NCBI GenBank assembly: GCA_964577195.1
Contig: CAZNYF010000015.1
Location: 1 to 26,543 of the forward strand
DNA from: HyVt-560 sp964577195
GTDB taxonomy: Bacteria > Pseudomonadota > Gammaproteobacteria > UWMA-0217
DNA length: 26,543 bases
Reading direction: 5' to 3'
Positions 1 to 8,144 of the stretch are shown here, piece after piece (within the stretch, counting starts at the first letter, position 1; each line of letters opens with the position of its first letter). A program made the translations under genes and the position numbers. A model generated the notes under the pieces. That model saw only the letters and a program-made list of their open reading frames with translations, was not told the DNA's origin and made no database searches.

Positions 1-468
1 ATCTGGAAGGAGAAGTTTTTAAACTAAACTTAACCTGACAGTCAGTTGCTGATAAATGGGTAACTGTCAGATCAAGTCTGAAGTTCTACAGATATTGAGA
101 TGGCCTTCACCCAGCCGGATTTCCAGTTGTTCGGGTGTAACGATTGCCGTTGCCTCGAAAGGCTTGGTCTTCGCCATTCTGATGTTGCTTGATCCAGCAT
201 CTGAGCATCTGAGCATATTGCCATTGATATCCAATCTTCTGGCGGCGTCCGCTGGACTATAATGCTAATCTAGCACCAGAGTCATTGCGTCTAATTTGAA
301 TTCTTTTGAATACTTCTTTCTCGTGGTCATTCAGGTTCTGCAGTTAAGTTAATTATGGCTTAACTGGGTTGGTCACATCTATTAGACCACCTCAATGGGA
401 TCCACTTCTCCTATTTGTCCTCTAAGGGTTAATGATAGGGACACACAGATTTTATTACAGGTTCGTAA
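1..468. mobile_element. IS3-type insertion sequence relic and flanks
   Basis: This gene-free stretch holds the OrfA relic and little else. On the minus strand, TGAGGTGGTCTAATA at 380-394 lies about 50 bases before the OrfA start and resembles the terminal sequence of some IS3 elements, so it may be the left end; this is inferred. Similarity to OrfA stops near 115, so the rest of the element is deleted or lies outside the window. A small inverted repeat (CTGACAGT at 35-42 with ACTGTCAG at 63-70) may be a secondary structure or unrelated. No intact gene is seen. Confidence 0.5.
115..330 (-). pseudogene. Degenerate IS3-family OrfA (transposase) remnant
   Basis: Read on the minus strand from an ATG at 330, the translation begins MTTRKKYSKEFKLDAMTLVLD, the conserved start of IS3-family OrfA helix-turn-helix proteins. 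It then meets a TAG where the family usually has Gln. After the stop the same frame continues with a SPADAARRLDINGNML-like helix. An apparent 8-base tandem duplication (AGATGCTC) shifts the frame to WIKQHQNGEDQAFRGNG, and a second shift returns to TPEQLEIR. One nonsense codon and two frameshifts make this a dead copy. OrfB is not visible. The family assignment rests on recall of the OrfA pattern, not on a search. Confidence 0.8.
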
Positions 469-1587
469 TTAATCACTGACTGCTAAACTACCCATGTATA
501 CTTTCTCGTACAGCTTAACCATAGTATTCAAACTAGCTTTTTCTTCAACTCGTTCTCTGGCTGTTGCTCCCATTCTAAAACACTTTGTTTTGTCTGAAAC
601 AAGGTTGTAGATTTCTTCCGCTAATCTTTTTGGACTATCAACAGGGATAAGTACCCCGGCTTTATTGTCGACCCCGATTATTTCGCTATTTCCGCCGACG
701 TTTGTAGCGATTACGGGTATAGAACTAGCCATAGCTTCCAAAATGGCGATTGGTAATCCTTCACTGTATGAATTAAGCACAAAAACGTCAACAATTGAAA
801 GCAACTGAGGTATATCTCGACGATTACCCAGAAAAAGCACGTTTTCTGAGAGGCCGTTTTCTTTCACATAGCTTTCGAGTGAATCTTTACATTGACCTTG
901 GCCTACAATTAGTAACTTAAAATCTCTAGTATACTGTTGCAATTTAAGTGCTGCTTCAAGGAGCCCTTGATGGTTTTTTCGTGGATGAAGCCTGGCGACA
1001 CAAGCAATGACGGCGGTTGTTTCGGAAATATCCAAGCTTTTTCGCAAGGTACTTACGCCATTTCTCGCTTTATATAAATCGGTATCAACACCATTTAAAA
1101 TCACTTTAATTTTAGATTCTGGTATATTTTGAATCTGAAACATAAAATCAGCAACAGCAACAGAATCACAAATAATGGTATTGCTCATGCGAGCCATTAT
1201 TTTCTCACCATGAATTTGTAGTTTTTTATTGTCTGGAACATTACTGTGCTCGGTGTTAATCACCTTCACACCTGCCAACTTCCCTGCAAGCGAACCATAG
1301 AACCAGGCGCCAAAATTATGTGTATGGAGGACGTCAATTTTCTCTTTCTTTAAAATTCTCACTAGCTTGAATATCAAACCAAAATCCAAACCTGTTTTTT
1401 TCCCCAGGGCGATTACCCGGATACCGCTTTCTTCAAACTCTTTTGCAAGTCCATCACTAGTCGTTAGTGTGCAAACAATAGGGTTAAATTTGTCTCTATC
1501 AATTTTATTTAGCAAAGATAGTAATAATGTTTCTAAACCACCAACACCCAAAGAAAAGGTTAATTGCATCAAGTTCTTTTTTTTCAT
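469..1587 (-). CDS. Glycosyltransferase family 4 (GT-B) for polysaccharide synthesis
   Basis: Predicted cytoplasmic retaining glycosyltransferase that adds a sugar from a nucleotide donor to the growing lipid-linked repeat unit. The N-terminal Rossmann half begins MKKKNLMQLTFSLGVGGLET, with the family's glycine-rich GGxE acceptor loop. The C-terminal half has the NGVD motif, a VARLHPRKN donor-binding segment and the EX7E motif in SEGLPIAILEAMA. Length is normal for GT4. The open frame extends to an ATG at 1638, overlapping the upstream sulfotransferase by 17 bases. I prefer the Met at 1587 because GT4 proteins typically start with this segment and the extra 17 residues look non-conserved. It is the last gene of the minus-strand operon. 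Donor and acceptor sugars cannot be read from the sequence. Confidence 0.9.
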   Translation of the reverse strand: MKKKNLMQLTFSLGVGGLETLLLSLLNKIDRDKFNPIVCTLTTSDGLAKEFEESGIRVIALGKKTGLDFGLIFKLVRILKKEKIDVLHTHNFGAWFYGSLAGKLAGVKVINTEHSNVPDNKKLQIHGEKIMARMSNTIICDSVAVADFMFQIQNIPESKIKVILNGVDTDLYKARNGVSTLRKSLDISETTAVIACVARLHPRKNHQGLLEAALKLQQYTRDFKLLIVGQGQCKDSLESYVKENGLSENVLFLGNRRDIPQLLSIVDVFVLNSYSEGLPIAILEAMASSIPVIATNVGGNSEIIGVDNKAGVLIPVDSPKRLAEEIYNLVSDKTKCFRMGATARERVEEKASLNTMVKLYEKVYMGSLAVSD

Positions 1588-1621
1588 TTTAGTCTCTGTT
1601 GGATTTTTAGCGGTACGCGTT

Positions 1622-2494
1622 TTAGGCAACATACCCATACTTCTCTAGCTCGTGGTTGAGTACGCCTTCTAGATCATCACGTTGTCGCAGACTAAGGTCG
1701 TTGCCCCACTTATGATTAGTATTGACCAAGCGATATTGGGCGATATTTTTTTCGAACTTACTTGACCACTCTAATTCGCAAAATTTGGCAACACTTCTAA
1801 ATATGTCTTGAGGATTTTCGCATAGCTCTTCGTATTTGATCTCCATATACTGATTTTCTGGTATTTCTACCTTACTTTTATCAATTGCATCCATAAGGAT
1901 TTTCCATTGAATTCCGGCCAATGCGCTAAATGATTGATCAAATCTATTCCATTCCGATGAATAACGCTGGCTCAATGGTCCCCAGCGCCAGTTTTCTGGG
2001 CCTCTCCAGCCAAGCCACCAAGGTACGTTCAGCAGTGAGCTTGAGACCGCGCGCCCATCGCGTTTAACATGAATAAATTTTGCATCTGGAAATAGCGCAT
2101 GAAGGAATCCGAGCCTAGACCAACCGGTAATTTTGACGAGTAATCTATCTCTTTGCGGTGTTGTCATTTTAGACATCGCATTGATAAGTGACTTTTGCTG
2201 CTTGGCTCCTAGGTCTCTGGCGGTTAAATCCCGGCAAGGCATACTAAAACCAGGCGCAAAATGATCCCAAAATGTATAACATTCTGCTTGGTCGTTTCTT
2301 TTGAAGAGCCTCCCTGCTATGGGAATATCTATGGCTTTCATGAGGTATGCATTTAACTTGGGGTGGGCAGGATGCTTTTCACAGGTTCTTTCTGACATCC
2401 ACGCTAAATTTGGGTGAGTAGAGAGTATTTGATGGAAAATAGTTGTCCCACTTCGCCCTGTACCAATCACTATGACAGGCTTTAGAACATTCAT
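1622..2494 (-). CDS. PAPS-dependent sulfotransferase family protein
   Basis: Likely transfers sulfate from PAPS to a hydroxyl, here probably on the exopolysaccharide or a lipid-linked intermediate. The 5'-phosphosulfate-binding loop is GTGRSGTTIF at residues 11-20. The 3'-phosphate-binding segment is IHVKRDGRAVSSSL at about 141-154, with the expected Arg and Ser. The 290-residue length suits a single-domain Sulfotransfer_1/3 protein. No signal peptide or membrane segment is seen, so it should be cytoplasmic, where PAPS is available. The ATG at 2494 is preceded by a GAGG ribosome-binding site about 10 bases upstream. The gene overlaps or nearly touches the downstream GT4 gene, suggesting coupled expression. 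Its substrate is inferred from context only. Confidence 0.88.
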   Translation of the reverse strand: MNVLKPVIVIGTGRSGTTIFHQILSTHPNLAWMSERTCEKHPAHPKLNAYLMKAIDIPIAGRLFKRNDQAECYTFWDHFAPGFSMPCRDLTARDLGAKQQKSLINAMSKMTTPQRDRLLVKITGWSRLGFLHALFPDAKFIHVKRDGRAVSSSLLNVPWWLGWRGPENWRWGPLSQRYSSEWNRFDQSFSALAGIQWKILMDAIDKSKVEIPENQYMEIKYEELCENPQDIFRSVAKFCELEWSSKFEKNIAQYRLVNTNHKWGNDLSLRQRDDLEGVLNHELEKYGYVA

Positions 2495-2502
2495 AACAAT
2501 AA

Positions 2503-2659
2503 ATCCTCAGGCTATATTTTCAAAATACACGGAAATTTTGGGTCATTAAAGTAGAATGAATACTATGACCCCTATTTACCTTTGATTTCATCTGTGTTCG
2601 ATGAGAATCCTCAGAAGTAGGAGTGTTGAGGTGATGAAAAGTTCCTTTATTATCCTCAG
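2503..2659. repeat. Three copies of an 8-mer (ATCCTCAG) in one intergenic gap
   Basis: The plus strand carries ATCCTCAG at 2503-2510, 2607-2614 and 2652-2659 (CTGAGGAT on the transcribed minus strand), all within the 226 bases between the formyltransferase fusion and the sulfotransferase gene. The copy at 2503-2510 contains the sulfotransferase ribosome-binding site. The spacing is irregular, and the copies could be protein-binding sites or chance. Confidence 0.35.
2540..2571. promoter_or_regulatory. Long hairpin / operator-like inverted repeat
   Basis: GGGTCAT (2540-2546) pairs with ATGACCC (2565-2571). Inside it AGTA (2550-2553) pairs with TACT (2561-2564) around a 7-base loop, leaving a 3-base bulge. 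It lies 46-77 bases upstream of the sulfotransferase start. No T-run follows on either strand, so it is not a classic terminator. An operator, a processing site or a translation-modulating leader structure is possible. Confidence 0.45.
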
Positions 2660-2720
2660 TCTTAGATAGAGGAATCCCAACTCCCGGTTTAATACTTTAT
2701 CAGTTCAAATCAGTGAGTAT

Positions 2721-4406
2721 TCATAAGCGCCGCGTTTGAATCGCGTCTATAATATGAAGGTTTCCAGCTCGGTTGAACGTATGAGTGGCAACGATTTTTT
2801 TATCCCAGTTTGGAGTAATTCTTGAGACTATATTTTCTCTATATACTTCATTGTTTAACTGTTCTATTTCGCATAAATTAAATCCATATCCGTAACGAAC
2901 ACTGCAATTTTGTGATGGCCTGTACAGATTTCCATTTTTGTAAAAGACATTTCCAGCGGGCCTCGCGCTTTTGCAGTCTGAAACTACAGGATTAGAGATA
3001 TGGGGTTCCCAGTGACTACTCAAAAGCTCTTTAGAGCTATATAAAAATAACTCGTCGGAGGATGACGCGCCTTCATTTTCGATCATATTGACTAGCATCC
3101 ACCATTTGTTTTCGTGATAAAATATGGTGGCATCTACGGCGTTAACGTCTTCCATTAGATTCATTTCAAATTCCCATTTCCCTGGGAATTCTACACATTT
3201 GTAAAGCTCGATAGTGCCATTTTCTGAGGATTCCGGGATCATATAGTAATCACCCTCGTACTCAATAACAAAGGGGTAAGACAGATGATAGGGTTTATCG
3301 AGAACAACTTTAGGTTGACCATAGTTGCCTTTTTCATCCATTTCAATCACTGAAATATGCGCTTTTTCTATATCGTATCGATACTCTTCTAGAAAAATAT
3401 AATACGTCTTATCTTTTAAGATCACATGTGGGTCTGCCCAGAACACCTCTTTTGGAGGTATCATTTTTTTGTACCTCCATAAAGATGAAGAAAACTCTGG
3501 GTTTAAGTGAAACATTAGAATCCATTGGTCAAAAAAGAGCTTATTGTTTACCTTTATTTTTATTTTTCTAACTATATTTTTAGTTAGAAGTACTGCTCGT
3601 TCATAGTTGGAAGGTTGTGTATACAGTCTATTAGAGTATATTTCAGGGTGTCGGTTATCAAGCTTAACTTTTTCTATGAATTTTTCGCCTCCAATACGAT
3701 GTAGTTCATAAAGCTTTCTCATCATAAAAGACAGAGACTTCCAATAGTAATTGCTACGATTGTCGGCGACAGACATGTTATTGGTGCAAGAAAAAGACCG
3801 ATATAATACTTTTCCGTTATCTAGATCTTCGGTCAGAATCTGGAGCACTGAGCCAGTTTCAGGCCAGTCTTCCATCGATTCCCAATAGCCTGGTGGCCCA
3901 CCTCTATTCTTTCTGTTATCTCCGTGATGATAGGACCATACACCATATTTCGCAGCAGCTAGAATACCGCCTCTTAATATTCCAAACCCACAACGAATGA
4001 AAACATCTATTTCAAAAGTAGAAATTTCAGCAAGGTCTTCTTGATTAAAATGGTCTGATAATTTTGTGCGTCTGGTTTTAGCATGCAATGCCGATACAGT
4101 TGACAATATTTCTCGACTATCGATGCTTGACTGCGCATCCCGGATCATTGTTCCTCTCTGTATTATCTTGTTGTAAGTGTATTCTAATGCTCGGTAAATA
4201 AGGACTTTAGGTACGCGTTTATAGCTGTGCTTGAGCCTGTCAAGCCCTTTTCTTACTGGTTTGTCTTTAAGGTTGTCGTTCAACACTACCAGAGATATGT
4301 CTGCGAACTCTGAGCTGACTATATTTTTGATCATCTGCAGCTCCCACGCGGACACTATATAGTCGTCTAACAATAATCCAATTTTTAGTTTATCTTTTTT
4401 CATCAC
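2721..4406 (-). CDS. Formyltransferase-like domain fused to GINT1-like beta-propeller
   Basis: Two-domain protein of 561 residues. The N-terminal half resembles the formyltransferase fold: a Rossmann start (KLKIGLLLDD), then GFGIL and a WSYHHGDNRKNRGGPPGYWE segment at residues 157-176, equivalent to the HxG...RGxxP active-site region of sugar N-formyltransferases, followed by LTEDLDNG. The C-terminal half (about 320-561) shows repeated propeller strands: FWADPHVILKDKTYYIFLEE, YPFVIEYEGDYYMIPESSEN and VDATIFYHENKWWMLVN. This pattern matches the N-terminal domain of plant glucosamine inositolphosphorylceramide transferase (GINT1) and GH43/GH68-type five-bladed propellers. A role in formylating, or otherwise recognising and modifying, a sugar of the repeat unit is inferred. 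It begins 25 bases after the flippase gene ends, so it is probably cotranscribed. No signal peptide is seen. Confidence 0.75.
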   Translation of the reverse strand: MMKKDKLKIGLLLDDYIVSAWELQMIKNIVSSEFADISLVVLNDNLKDKPVRKGLDRLKHSYKRVPKVLIYRALEYTYNKIIQRGTMIRDAQSSIDSREILSTVSALHAKTRRTKLSDHFNQEDLAEISTFEIDVFIRCGFGILRGGILAAAKYGVWSYHHGDNRKNRGGPPGYWESMEDWPETGSVLQILTEDLDNGKVLYRSFSCTNNMSVADNRSNYYWKSLSFMMRKLYELHRIGGEKFIEKVKLDNRHPEIYSNRLYTQPSNYERAVLLTKNIVRKIKIKVNNKLFFDQWILMFHLNPEFSSSLWRYKKMIPPKEVFWADPHVILKDKTYYIFLEEYRYDIEKAHISVIEMDEKGNYGQPKVVLDKPYHLSYPFVIEYEGDYYMIPESSENGTIELYKCVEFPGKWEFEMNLMEDVNAVDATIFYHENKWWMLVNMIENEGASSSDELFLYSSKELLSSHWEPHISNPVVSDCKSARPAGNVFYKNGNLYRPSQNCSVRYGYGFNLCEIEQLNNEVYRENIVSRITPNWDKKIVATHTFNRAGNLHIIDAIQTRRL

Positions 4407-4431
4407 ATTTATGTTGTTAGTTAGCTGATTT

Positions 4432-5952
4432 TTAAACCGGATTCCGGCGAGATATCAGTTTTTTAAGGATGGGTAATTTTTGAAGATATGTAATAAGAAT
4501 TTCAACTTCATCTTCTTTAATTTTTGATAAAACAATTAAAATATAGACGTAGGATATAAAATATACCACCCCTCCAATGCCTAATATAAGAAGACTACCA
4601 ATAATCTGGTGAATAAAAAACAAAGGCATTAATAGCGCAATAGATACAATGTATATTTGCAAGTAATCAGCGTAAGGTAGTTTAGTTTTTATCAGTTTGT
4701 ATATGTAGAATTGGCAGCTGATAGAGAATATTAATTTCGCAATAACGCTGGCGGAAACTGCGCCATTAATTCCATATTCTTTGATCAAATAATAATCTAA
4801 AAATATATTTATAATAGCTGTGAAAAGTAATATTTTTAGTAAAATTACCTGGCGGTCAAGGCTTAATAGAATACTGGTAGTCACTGAATTAAGGATCGTA
4901 AATCCAAAAACGATCAGTAGTACCCTGAACGGAAAAACTGCCGGATAATACTGATCACCATACATAGTGATAATGATTTCCTCAGCAAATAATGTACAAA
5001 AAACAAAAACCGGGGCGGCTAAAATCATAAGGAAACGAGCGGACTCTCTATATCGGTGCTTTAGGATATCTGGCCCTTCTGCAAGAGAGCGCGCCATCAA
5101 GGGTAGTAATACGGCAGAAAAAATCCCTGGTACTAGAACAACAACCATTTCGGATAACCTGAATGCAATGCTGTAGTACCCAACGTCAGCGGCGTCTGAT
5201 AACCATTTTAAAAATACTATCTCTAGTTCACGAGATACGACGAAAAAAATTGCCGCATTAATGACGGCGATTTTAACAAAACCATTGATGCGTAATTTAT
5301 ATTCTTCTGGAACAGGCAATTTATCTTCAGAGTCCTCAATGATTAGTTTTGATGCCCAATAGTAGGAAGCAATAAAATAGATGATTGAGATAAAAAGGTA
5401 GGACCAAACGAACTCCCGTAAACCGCCATCTAGAAGAATAATGCCAACAACAATCAATAGATTTATTGGTGTGGCGATGATATTGACATAAAATATTGAC
5501 TTGAATGATTCATATCCTTTGGCAACGCTAATGTTAAACAATTGCATTGCTTTCGGTGCAATAGCAAGTACCACCGCAAATATCAGTAAAGTTCGTTGTT
5601 CGTCAAAGACGCGTCCAAGTAAGAAATAACCCGCTAGTGCTGTTATGAGAAGTGCAATGGGAAGAAATATCATCTGTAACTTGAATAGGTATCCTAAAAT
5701 ACCCTTGCTGACGCCGATTTCACCCTTACCTCTTGCTTCAGCAACGAATTTAATTATTGCAGAGTTTAATCCCCCATTTGCAATCACAATTCCAAGGGAT
5801 GCGAACCAAAGGAGCAAGCTGTAGTTACCTAGGTCTTCAGGCCCCAGGTGCCGTGCAACAAGCATGGATATGATTAGACCAATAAACGATTCTACATAAA
5901 TCGAAAGTCCAGAAAAAATAGTTGAATTGACAACCACGCGTTTGTTTGACAT
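4432..5952 (-). CDS. Wzx-type oligosaccharide flippase (MOP superfamily)
   Basis: Integral inner-membrane protein of 506 residues with about 12-14 hydrophobic helices along its whole length, as expected for polysaccharide-repeat flippases that move undecaprenyl-linked oligosaccharides across the membrane. The N terminus contains GLSIYVESFIGLIISMLVAR and LGPEDLGNYSLLLWF, the conserved first two helices and loop of this family. The gene lies between a GT2 glycosyltransferase (160 bases upstream) and the formyltransferase fusion (25 bases downstream). It is closely similar to the second flippase at 22078-23352, indicating a duplicated or separately acquired export function. A Wzy polymerase is not seen nearby. 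Confidence 0.9.
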   Translation of the reverse strand: MSNKRVVVNSTIFSGLSIYVESFIGLIISMLVARHLGPEDLGNYSLLLWFASLGIVIANGGLNSAIIKFVAEARGKGEIGVSKGILGYLFKLQMIFLPIALLITALAGYFLLGRVFDEQRTLLIFAVVLAIAPKAMQLFNISVAKGYESFKSIFYVNIIATPINLLIVVGIILLDGGLREFVWSYLFISIIYFIASYYWASKLIIEDSEDKLPVPEEYKLRINGFVKIAVINAAIFFVVSRELEIVFLKWLSDAADVGYYSIAFRLSEMVVVLVPGIFSAVLLPLMARSLAEGPDILKHRYRESARFLMILAAPVFVFCTLFAEEIIITMYGDQYYPAVFPFRVLLIVFGFTILNSVTTSILLSLDRQVILLKILLFTAIINIFLDYYLIKEYGINGAVSASVIAKLIFSISCQFYIYKLIKTKLPYADYLQIYIVSIALLMPLFFIHQIIGSLLILGIGGVVYFISYVYILIVLSKIKEDEVEILITYLQKLPILKKLISRRNPV

Positions 5953-5980
5953 TTAAGGCACGCCTGTCTGTATATTTGTT

Positions 5981-5986
5981 ATTATA
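5981..5986 (-). promoter_or_regulatory. Possible -10 box for the flippase gene
   Basis: The minus strand reads TATAAT at 5986-5981, a perfect -10 hexamer about 30 bases before the flippase ATG at 5952. An 18-base spacer separates it from a poor -35 candidate (TTTTCG). The 160-base gap after the upstream GT2 gene would allow an internal promoter. Confidence 0.3.
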
Positions 5987-6111
5987 ATTTTAATTGACAT
6001 GGTTCGAAAATGCTGGGAGGGGTTAAATTCACTGGTTGCGGATAAGGTTAGAGGCCATTGCTTAGGCTGTGCTAGGCCAGCATATTGATAGCGGTGCCTC
6101 AATTGGCTATC

Positions 6112-6876
6112 TCATACTCTGGCCACAACGCCGATCCTTTGTTTTTTAATTCCACGATAAGCATAAATAGTAAAATGATAGAGGCTTTTTAGCAGCGAAA
6201 GATTTTCAATATTTCTATAGATATTCCATTGAAAGCCTGCCGCTTTGAACTTGTCATTTGAAACTGAACCAGGACGGACGCGATAATAGGCAAGTACTTC
6301 ATTAAGACCATAAGCGGTGGTGCCTTCCTTTAAAATACTAAGCCAAAAAACATAGTCTTCGTGCCCAACTGATTTCATGTATCGTTTCCCAAGCCCATTT
6401 AAATTATAAATTGCGGTTAAACAAGGGATATCGTTGCTATTTAATAACTGTGAATAGTTAACGCTTTCGCGCGCATAAATTGGTTTGCCTTTATTGGAGC
6501 GTTGTTCGCTCACTTTTTGATAGCCGGTAAAAGTCACCAACTTGCCTGTTCGCATAAAATTTAGCTGTCGAGACAGTTTGTTTTTGTGCCAATAGTCATC
6601 ACTGTCAAGGAATGCTAAATAGGTACCTGCGGCGGCCCTGATGCCAATATTTCTCGCAGCAGCCGGCCCACCATTGACATTAGAGGTAATCAGGCGAATT
6701 TTGGGTTCTCGTTTTATCCAGTCTTTGACTAACTTAACTGAGCCATCTGTAGAACAGTCATCTATCACCAATAATTCCCAGCACGTGTAATCTTGGAGAA
6801 TAACCGACTCAATTGCCTCAGCGACAAATTCTTCAGCGTTAAACATGGGCATTACTATTGAGACTAGGCGTTCCAT
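6112..6876 (-). CDS. Glycosyltransferase family 2 (GT-A)
   Basis: Inverting-type sugar transferase acting at the cytoplasmic face of the inner membrane. The GT-A fold starts at once with LVSIVMPMFNAEEFVAEAIE, followed by LLVIDDCSTDGS, the nucleotide-binding acidic motif, and NGGPAAARNIGI. The metal-binding DxD is in AFLDSDDYW (residues 91-94). A downstream VGHEDYVFWLSIL segment matches the acceptor-side ED motif of the family. The 254-residue length fits a single catalytic domain without a membrane anchor. The stop is followed by a 160-base gap before the flippase. Its own start lies about 6 bases after the stop of the deacetylase-like gene, so those two are surely cotranscribed. The sugar specificity is unknown. 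Confidence 0.9.
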   Translation of the reverse strand: MERLVSIVMPMFNAEEFVAEAIESVILQDYTCWELLVIDDCSTDGSVKLVKDWIKREPKIRLITSNVNGGPAAARNIGIRAAAGTYLAFLDSDDYWHKNKLSRQLNFMRTGKLVTFTGYQKVSEQRSNKGKPIYARESVNYSQLLNSNDIPCLTAIYNLNGLGKRYMKSVGHEDYVFWLSILKEGTTAYGLNEVLAYYRVRPGSVSNDKFKAAGFQWNIYRNIENLSLLKSLYHFTIYAYRGIKKQRIGVVARV

Positions 6877-6882
6877 TTAATT

Positions 6883-8058
6883 TCAGTCTAACTTTAAGTT
6901 TTTTGGGGCTGGGAGTAGATAGTCGCGATATTCGCCAGGTAGGCCCTGTTCACCTGCTTCTGCTGCTTTGGACATGTTGTACATCTCTCGAGAGGATACG
7001 TAATGTAAAATATAATTTTCACCATCGTTATATTTAGTTTCTAGATAGGTAAACATGTCGTCCATGGGAGTTCCAAGTAACGTATCCATATCATCATTTT
7101 GGGCGCCATGGGTATGAACTTTTACAAATACCCAGTCAGGTTTGCCTTGTACATGTACCCCGGTCTTAACCCAGAGATCGACTCTATCGTCAGTGGGCGG
7201 ATATATTTTTCTTATATCACAACTTTCAATTTTGGGTAACACGCCCCACTTTCTTTGCTTCCAATTCAGCGCCAATGGGCCTTGAATGATCATGAGATCA
7301 CCCCAAGGTTTTCCTCCGACACGAACATCTTGTCCGTCGTTGTGTGATTTGGGTGCCATGGGATTGTCTTGCGCATAATAAATTGAATTTATTTTTTTAG
7401 TTTGGGTGCTGCACGGCGCTGAAGGAAGCGTAAAGTCTGCGTAGCACCCCGCTTGATTTAGAATGATTAATTCGTCATTTACGCCACAGAAGCTGCCATC
7501 TTCGTGTGCATTATTTAACGCGAAATTACCGTGAATAAAGGCGAAGAGTGGTCGTTTAGTTTGTGGGCAGATGGGTAATGCATCGTGCTTGTGGTGCAGA
7601 ATTTCGACAAATGATTTCAGCTTGCGCATAAAGCCAGCGGAAGTGTCGTGATCATGGTGTAGATGAATTTCAATTTCCGCCAATCCCTGCTCACAGATTC
7701 CCTGAAGTTTATCGAGATGCTCCTGGCGATATTCTTCTTCTGGGTAAAAGAAGGTATGCACAGGATGACGACCATCTGAATCTTGATGCTTACGTGCCAG
7801 TGTGGGGTAATCTTCTACCCAGCGGTCAACACGTGCGTCTTCCACGCTGCGTTCTGGTTTACGCCACTGTGGTTCAAAGTGATCAGCGAAACAGAAGATC
7901 ACATGGATCGGCTTGTTTGACTTTTCACGCCAATCGCCGCGAATCCAGGAGCTGAGCCAGGTAAACATATGCTTGCTGCGTAACTGTATGAATACGGCCA
8001 CCGCGAAAATCACCGCACCTATAATAATGGCAGAAAAAAATAAACTGGTTGGACCCAT
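6883..8058 (-). CDS. Membrane-anchored polysaccharide deacetylase-like protein
   Basis: First gene of the minus-strand operon. An N-terminal hydrophobic helix (LFFSAIIIGAVIFAVAVFI) follows the start, so the protein is probably anchored with its catalytic domain in the periplasm. The body carries a VIFCFADHFEP segment, EIEIHLHHDHD (His-rich, about residues 128-138) and FIHGNFALNN. These are arranged like the Asp and His metal sites of NodB/CE4 carbohydrate deacetylases, but not in the exact canonical spacing, so the enzyme class is tentative. I chose the ATG at 8058 because AGGA sits 8 bases upstream. A GTG at 8076 in the same frame would lie inside the leader, right after the terminator-like hairpin. 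A role in trimming acetyl groups from the polysaccharide is inferred from context. Confidence 0.55.
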   Translation of the reverse strand: MGPTSLFFSAIIIGAVIFAVAVFIQLRSKHMFTWLSSWIRGDWREKSNKPIHVIFCFADHFEPQWRKPERSVEDARVDRWVEDYPTLARKHQDSDGRHPVHTFFYPEEEYRQEHLDKLQGICEQGLAEIEIHLHHDHDTSAGFMRKLKSFVEILHHKHDALPICPQTKRPLFAFIHGNFALNNAHEDGSFCGVNDELIILNQAGCYADFTLPSAPCSTQTKKINSIYYAQDNPMAPKSHNDGQDVRVGGKPWGDLMIIQGPLALNWKQRKWGVLPKIESCDIRKIYPPTDDRVDLWVKTGVHVQGKPDWVFVKVHTHGAQNDDMDTLLGTPMDDMFTYLETKYNDGENYILHYVSSREMYNMSKAAEAGEQGLPGEYRDYLLPAPKNLKLD

Positions 8059-8144
8059 GGTTTTAATCCTAGTCACTAAAAATGCACGTGATACGTGCTT
8101 CTCTACAGCCTTTGGCTGCTTGTGTTAAGCAAGCCGTAGCCGCC
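8059..8144 (-). promoter_or_regulatory. Structured 5' leader with competing hairpins (attenuator-like)
   Basis: Read on the minus strand, the leader contains GGCGGCTACGG (8144-8134), then hairpin 1 (8135-8127 with 8121-8114, one bulge), hairpin 2 (CAGCC 8118-8114 with GGCTG 8110-8106) and a terminator-like hairpin. Hairpins 1 and 2 share bases 8114-8118 and so exclude each other. The GGCGG-TA-CGG stretch faintly resembles the ops element (GGCGGTAGCGT) that recruits RfaH in polysaccharide operons, but is not an exact match. Confidence 0.35.
8077..8098 (-). terminator. Intrinsic terminator-like hairpin before the first operon gene
   Basis: On the minus strand GCACGT pairs perfectly with ACGTGC around a 3-base ATC loop (8098-8084) and is followed by ATTTTT (8083-8078). 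The 6-bp stem and U5 tail lie about 20 bases upstream of the ATG at 8058, so they precede the operon and do not follow a gene. This is the layout expected of an attenuator. Confidence 0.45.

Noticed and set aside
35..70. Short inverted repeat CTGACAGT/ACTGTCAG near the left edge
   Set aside because: Eight bases with a 20-base loop could occur by chance; kept only as a remark, not as an IS end or attachment site.
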